Shown here one piece after another: positions 4,874 to 7,595 of a stretch of DNA of 7,595 nucleotides. The stretch is from Clostridia bacterium. Lineage in GTDB: Bacteria; Bacillota; Clostridia; Christensenellales; Borkfalkiaceae. The position numbers were made by a program, and so were the translations under genes. The notes beneath the pieces were generated by a model, which had not been told where the DNA came from, did not search any database, and saw nothing but the letters and a program-made list of their open reading frames with translations. Positions within the stretch are counted from its first letter, which is position 1; every line of letters begins with the position of its first letter. The stretch spans positions 1-7,595 of the forward strand of contig CAAGGZ010000083.1 of NCBI GenBank assembly GCA_900769545.1, read 5' to 3'.

Positions 4874-4908
4874 AACTACGGAAAACCGCTTTCGCAGCTT
4901 TCCGTGTT
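4874..4908 (-). ncRNA. GAAA-capped 12-bp hairpin in the secY leader
   Basis: In the minus-strand RNA, ACGGAAAGCUGC (4905-4894) pairs continuously with GCGGUUUUCCGU (4889-4878), including two G-U pairs, and is closed by the GNRA tetraloop GAAA (4893-4890). Below a single bulged A (complement of 4877), AAC/GUU adds three more pairs. The stem starts 13 nt after the rplO stop. No T run follows, so it is not an intrinsic terminator. It could be a processing or stability element or a protein-binding site separating the packed r-protein genes from secY. Confidence 0.6.
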
Positions 4909-4921
4909 ACAGTTTCCTCAA

Positions 4922-5368
4922 TTAAAGGGTTTCTGCCGTACCCTGAGCAGCTTCGATAGCTGCCTTTGCGGATGCAGAGAATTTAGCCGCTTTCACGGTA
5001 AGAGCTACTTTCAATTCGCCGTTACCGAGAACTTTAAGTCCGCAGTTATTCTTAACTTCTTTTGCAAGCCCGTTTTCCATAACGAAACCGTAATCAACAA
5101 CGGTACCTGCAGGAAGTTCTGCCAAATCTTCGATGTTAACGATTACGTAATATTTCTTTGCATTATGGTTGAAGCCTCTCTTCGGTACACGACGCGCAAT
5201 AGGCATCTGACCGCCTTCAAAGCCGGGACGTACGCCACCGCCGGAACGAGCCCATTGACCTTTGTGACCCTTACCGGAAGTTTTACCCGTGCCCGAACCG
5301 ATACCGCGACCAAGTCTCTTCGTCGCTCTGGTTGCTCCCTTTGCGGGAGAAAGAGTATCTATTCTCAT
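4922..5368 (-). CDS. rplO: 50S ribosomal protein L15
   Basis: L15 is a late-assembling 50S protein whose long N-terminal extension threads into 23S rRNA. The 148-residue product shows the glycine/lysine-rich N-terminus with GRGIGSGTGKTSGKGHKGQ (20-38) and ARSGGGVRPGFEGGQMP (40-56). The globular C-terminal domain carries the family signature around KVLGNGELKVALTVKAAKFS (112-131). Length is normal (about 145-150). The start MRIDTLSPAKG differs from the more common MKLHEL opening but aligns in position, and ATG 5368 has an AAGGAG Shine-Dalgarno beginning at the rpmD stop 12 nt away. It is the last gene of the tightly packed spc block; secY follows after 122 nt of structured spacer. Confidence 0.97.
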   Translation of the reverse strand: MRIDTLSPAKGATRATKRLGRGIGSGTGKTSGKGHKGQWARSGGGVRPGFEGGQMPIARRVPKRGFNHNAKKYYVIVNIEDLAELPAGTVVDYGFVMENGLAKEVKNNCGLKVLGNGELKVALTVKAAKFSASAKAAIEAAQGTAETL

Positions 5369-5380
5369 TGATAAATCTCC

Positions 5381-5560
5381 TTAGATGTTTTCTACTTTGA
5401 CGAGGTGCTTAACCTTTGCAATCATACCCTGAATTGCAGGCGTATCCTCAAGTTCTTTGGAAGAACGGATTTTCTTAAGACCAAGCGCTGCAACCGTACC
5501 TTTTACAGATGCAACCTGTCCGATTGTGCTTTTTACAAGCGTTACTCTGATTTTTGCCAT
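5381..5560 (-). CDS. rpmD: 50S ribosomal protein L30
   Basis: L30 is a small 50S protein binding 23S rRNA. The 59-codon ORF runs from ATG 5560 to TAA at 5381-5383. The product opens MAKIRVTLVKSTIG and contains GTVAALGLKKI (21-31), then LEDTPAIQGMIAKVKHLVKV (37-56), the family's conserved C-terminal half. Length and fold pattern (beta-alpha-beta-alpha-beta) fit the short bacterial L30 exactly. A GGAGG Shine-Dalgarno lies 8 nt before the start, within the 19-nt gap after rpsE. rplO follows after 12 nt. Some bacteria lack L30; this one retains it in the canonical rpsE-rpmD-rplO position. Confidence 0.97.
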   Translation of the reverse strand: MAKIRVTLVKSTIGQVASVKGTVAALGLKKIRSSKELEDTPAIQGMIAKVKHLVKVENI

Positions 5561-5579
5561 GTCTTGTTCCTCCGTTTCC

Positions 5580-6107
5580 TTAGCTCAGAATTTCTTCAAC
5601 GGTCTTACCACGAAGAGCTGCAACCTGTTCAGCGCTCTTGAGTTCTTTCAAACCTTCAATAGCTGCCTTTACGCAGTTGCCGGGGTTCTGGCTACCGTGA
5701 GATTTCGTTCTGATGTTCTTAATACCTACTGCTTCCATTACCGCACGAACGGGACCGCCGGCGATAACACCAGTACCTTCAGATGCGGGCATCATCAAAA
5801 CTGCGCCGCGACCAAATCTACCTACTACTTGATGAGGAATGGTATTGTCTACGATAGATACGGAAACCATATTCTTCTTTGCTCTCAAAGTAGCCTTTTC
5901 GATTGCTTCGGGAACTTCTTTTGCTTTACCCGTTGCAACACCGATCTTGCCCTTACCGTCACCCACGATTACGAGAGCAGCAAAACGCATGTTCTTACCA
6001 CCCTTTACAACCTTGGTTACACGGTTTACTTCGATGAGCTTCTTAATGAGTCCGTCGTCTTCGACCTGTCTTCTTTGAGGTCTTCTTTCTCTTTTTTCGT
6101 CTGCCAT
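5580..6107 (-). CDS. rpsE: 30S ribosomal protein S5
   Basis: S5 lies near the mRNA entry channel of the 30S subunit and influences decoding accuracy. The 175-residue product has the dsRBD-like N-terminal domain (about 18-85; VNRVTKVVKGGKNMRFAALV at 27-46, with the spectinomycin-associated loop VVKGGK intact) and the C-terminal domain (about 95-170; GRGAVLMMPASEGTGVIAGG at 99-118, then AVGIKNIRTKSHGSQNP). ATG 6107 is chosen over an in-frame GTG at 6116, because an AAGGAG Shine-Dalgarno ends 8 nt before the ATG but would touch the GTG. It follows rplR by 12 nt. The N-terminal tail (2-15) is charged and variable, as usual in the family. Confidence 0.97.
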   Translation of the reverse strand: MADEKRERRPQRRQVEDDGLIKKLIEVNRVTKVVKGGKNMRFAALVIVGDGKGKIGVATGKAKEVPEAIEKATLRAKKNMVSVSIVDNTIPHQVVGRFGRGAVLMMPASEGTGVIAGGPVRAVMEAVGIKNIRTKSHGSQNPGNCVKAAIEGLKELKSAEQVAALRGKTVEEILS

Positions 6108-6115
6108 TGTACCCA

Positions 6116-6121
6116 CTCCTT
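6116..6121 (-). promoter_or_regulatory. rpsE Shine-Dalgarno that decides the start
   Basis: AAGGAG on the minus strand overlaps the rplR stop and ends 8 nt before ATG 6107. It rules out the GTG at 6116, which overlaps the site itself. Confidence 0.85.
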
Positions 6122-6503
6122 AGAATTTAAGTCCGGCTTCTCTCGCGCCGTCTGCGACTGCCTTTACACGCCCGGTGTAAAGATAACCGCCTCTGTCGAA
6201 TACGACTGCCTGAACGCCTTTCGCCAAAGCTCTTTCAGCAGCTACTGCGCCTACTACTTTAGCAGCGTCCGTCTTGCTAAGACCGGAAATCTTTTCCTTT
6301 ACAGCCTTATCCATCGTAGATGCCGAAGCAAGCGTTACGCCGCCTTTTGCATCACCAGGTCTGTCATCAATAACCTGTACGTAGATGTGGTTAAGACTTC
6401 TGTATACGTTCATACGGGGCGTTTCTGCCGTGCCCGTGATCGTCTTTCTAACGCGTGCGTGGCGTCTCTGTCTGACTGCATTTTTATCAATTTTAGTAAT
6501 CAT
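6120..6503 (-). CDS. rplR: 50S ribosomal protein L18
   Basis: L18 binds 5S rRNA, together with L5, and anchors it in the central protuberance of the 50S subunit. The 127-residue product has the basic N-terminus with RQRRHARVRKTITGTAETPR (11-30), the strand RMNVYRSLNHIYVQVIDD (30-47), a helical AAKVVGAVAAERALAKG (80-96) and the characteristic end FDRGGYLYTGRVKAVADGAR (102-121), EAGLKF. Length is slightly above the usual 115-122. ATG 6503 follows an AAGGAG Shine-Dalgarno that overlaps the rplF stop codon 13 nt upstream. It is placed between rplF and rpsE as in the standard spc order. Identification is secure. Confidence 0.97.
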   Translation of the reverse strand: MITKIDKNAVRQRRHARVRKTITGTAETPRMNVYRSLNHIYVQVIDDRPGDAKGGVTLASASTMDKAVKEKISGLSKTDAAKVVGAVAAERALAKGVQAVVFDRGGYLYTGRVKAVADGAREAGLKF

Positions 6504-6516
6504 ACTTTAACGCTCC

Positions 6517-7056
6517 TTATTTCTTACCTTTATCCGATTCCTTATGTTCTACGTTTTCGCCCTTATAGCGGATACCGTAGCCATGATAAGGTTCAGGTTC
6601 TCTAACGGCTCTGATGTTTGCAGCCGTCTGACCAACAAGTTCCTTGCTGATACCGGAAACGGTTACTTCCGTTAACGTAGGGCATTCGAACTTGATGCCT
6701 TCGGGTGCTACGAATTCTACAGGGTGAGAGAAACCTACGTTCAAAACGAGCTTATTGCCCTGAACAGCAGCTTTCCAACCTACACCTTTGATTTCCAATG
6801 CTTTCGTGAAGCCTTCCGTTACGCCGATAACCATACCGTTAAGGAGCGCGCGATAAAGACCGTGTTTTGCATTGGTATCCGCAGCGTCGTCCAAAGCTTT
6901 CACCAAAAGGGTCGTGCCTTCTACTTCAACGCCGATGTTACCAACGATTTCTCTCGACAAAGTGCCTTTGGGGCCCTTTACCGTTACGATACCGTTTTCA
7001 AATTTTACTTCTACGCCTGCGGGAAGCGCAATGGGCATTTTACCAATTCTCGACAT
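6517..7056 (-). CDS. rplF: 50S ribosomal protein L6
   Basis: L6 binds 23S rRNA near the sarcin-ricin loop and factor-binding site. The 179-residue product has the two repeated alpha/beta domains expected: MSRIGKMPIALPAGVEV (1-17), VTVKGPKGTLSRE (25-37), the inter-domain GMVIGVTEGFTKALEIKGVG (74-93), and the second domain with LNVGFSHPVEF (105-115) and VGQTAANIRAVREPEPY (141-157). The C-terminal signature normally reads PYKGKGI(R/K)Y; here it is PYHGYGIRY (156-164), with both lysines replaced (His158, Tyr160). The protein is otherwise typical in length and content. ATG 7056 lies 15 nt after rpsH, with a GGGAGG Shine-Dalgarno. Identification is firm; the altered signature is the only oddity. 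Confidence 0.97.
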   Translation of the reverse strand: MSRIGKMPIALPAGVEVKFENGIVTVKGPKGTLSREIVGNIGVEVEGTTLLVKALDDAADTNAKHGLYRALLNGMVIGVTEGFTKALEIKGVGWKAAVQGNKLVLNVGFSHPVEFVAPEGIKFECPTLTEVTVSGISKELVGQTAANIRAVREPEPYHGYGIRYKGENVEHKESDKGKK

Positions 7057-7071
7057 TGCTCTACCTCCCTA

Positions 7072-7461
7072 TTACCAGATTTCACAAAGGACTTCGCCAC
7101 CAACGTTAGCTGCCTTTGCTTTCTTACCGGTCATAATGCCCTTGTTCGTGGAAAGGATAACCGTACCGAAACCACCAAGTACTCTGGGCATATTTTCTAC
7201 GCCTGCGTATGCGCGCAAGCCGGGCTTGGATACTCTGCGCAAGCCGCTGATAACCGATTTCTTATCGTTGTATTTAAGCGTGATTGCGATTTTGCCGTTG
7301 TAACCGTCTTCAACGATTTTTACGTCTTTAACCCAACCTTCGTTAAGCAAAATTTCAGCGATTGCTTTCTTTTCGTTCGAAGCGGGGATTTCTACGTATT
7401 CTTTCTTAGCCGTAATCGCGTTTCTGATTCTTGTAAGCATATCTGCGATAGGATCTGTCAT
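7072..7461 (-). CDS. rpsH: 30S ribosomal protein S8
   Basis: S8 is a primary 16S rRNA-binding protein of the 30S central domain. In E. coli it also represses the spc operon by binding its mRNA at rplE. The 129-residue product shows the N-terminal domain MTDPIADMLTRIRNA (1-15), the central strands NGKIAITLKYND (55-66) and RRVSKPGLRAYAG (75-87), and the C-terminal rRNA-binding signature STNKGIMTGKKA (104-115), ending VGGEVLCEIW. Length is close to the usual 130-132. ATG 7461 follows an AGGAGGT Shine-Dalgarno by about 7 nt, in a 15-nt gap after rpsN. The S8 target site in E. coli lies in rplE, which is outside this window, so S8 control cannot be tested here. Confidence 0.97.
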   Translation of the reverse strand: MTDPIADMLTRIRNAITAKKEYVEIPASNEKKAIAEILLNEGWVKDVKIVEDGYNGKIAITLKYNDKKSVISGLRRVSKPGLRAYAGVENMPRVLGGFGTVILSTNKGIMTGKKAKAANVGGEVLCEIW

Positions 7462-7476
7462 TTCTTTTACCTCCTA

Positions 7477-7595
7477 TTACCAGCTCGACTTCTTAACGCC
7501 GGGAATTTCTCCCTTGTACGCAAGGTTGCGGAAACAAATACGGCAAATTCCGTATTTTCTAAGAACCGCGTGGGGTCTTCCGCAGATGCTACATC
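7477..7595 (-). CDS. rpsN: 30S ribosomal protein S14, zinc type (5' end outside window)
   Basis: S14 is a late-assembling protein of the 30S head. Reading the minus strand from the right edge to TAA at 7479-7477 gives 38 residues, beginning CSICGRPHAVLRKYGICRIC and ending IPGVKKSSW. The two CxxC pairs are the zinc site of the short S14 type (about 61 residues in full), typical of Firmicutes. The longer zinc-free type lacks them. The missing N-terminal part, about 23 residues, lies beyond the edge. It stands upstream of rpsH by 15 nt, the normal spc order after rplE. Identification is certain despite truncation. Confidence 0.97.
   Translation of the reverse strand, partial: CSICGRPHAVLRKYGICRICFRNLAYKGEIPGVKKSSW

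Noticed and set aside
6108..6116. GTG start three codons upstream for S5
   Set aside because: The Shine-Dalgarno would overlap the start codon; ATG 6107 has ideal spacing.
5457..6605. Long plus-strand open frame of 382 codons antisense to rpsE, rplR and rpmD
   Set aside because: It lies opposite well-conserved ribosomal genes, its translation is rich in Cys, Ser, Phe and Tyr without any recognisable motif, and it has no ribosome binding site. It is a shadow of low stop-codon density on the complementary strand.

Overview
The window is a piece of a bacterial ribosomal-protein superoperon (the spc operon running into the alpha operon), with every gene on the minus strand. Read 5' to 3' in the direction of transcription (right to left), the order is rpsN (cut by the right edge), rpsH, rplF, rplR, rpsE, rpmD, rplO, secY, adk, map, infA, rpmJ, rpsM, rpsK, rpsD (cut by the left edge).

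The organism looks like a Firmicute, most likely a member of Clostridia. S14 is the short zinc type, and S4, L36 and adenylate kinase all carry their zinc cysteines. adk-map-infA-rpmJ follows secY as in Firmicutes. rpsD sits directly after rpsK, whereas in Bacillus rpsK is followed by rpoA and rpsD lies elsewhere. Nearly every gene has a strong GGAGG-type Shine-Dalgarno sequence, and the one clear promoter is a sigma-A type. Base composition is moderate by eye. Genus cannot be assigned from this.

From 4922 to 7595 the spc genes are packed with 12-19 nt gaps, and each Shine-Dalgarno lies at or next to the previous stop codon. From 1434 to 4921 spacing loosens. secY and adk are each preceded by about 120 nt of non-coding RNA, and map is tightly coupled to adk. 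infA and rpmJ are each preceded by a hairpin-containing spacer. From 1121 to 1433 lies the largest non-coding stretch (313 nt), between rpmJ and rpsM. It holds two overlapping sigma-A promoters just after the rpmJ stop, then a leader of about 250 nt with two long hairpins and a possible pseudoknot. The alpha genes rpsM, rpsK and rpsD follow in tight array.

The proteins serve one programme. They are 30S and 50S subunit proteins, the initiation factor IF-1, the SecY channel for nascent membrane and secreted proteins, methionine aminopeptidase for N-terminal processing, and adenylate kinase for nucleotide balance. The genes themselves are ordinary. What merits a second look is the RNA between them: the rpsM leader, where the S4 gene downstream makes an autoregulatory hypothesis natural, and the secY leader, with a 12-bp GAAA-capped hairpin and a possible anti-Shine-Dalgarno. 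I found no mobile elements, CRISPR arrays, tRNAs or novel protein-coding systems.
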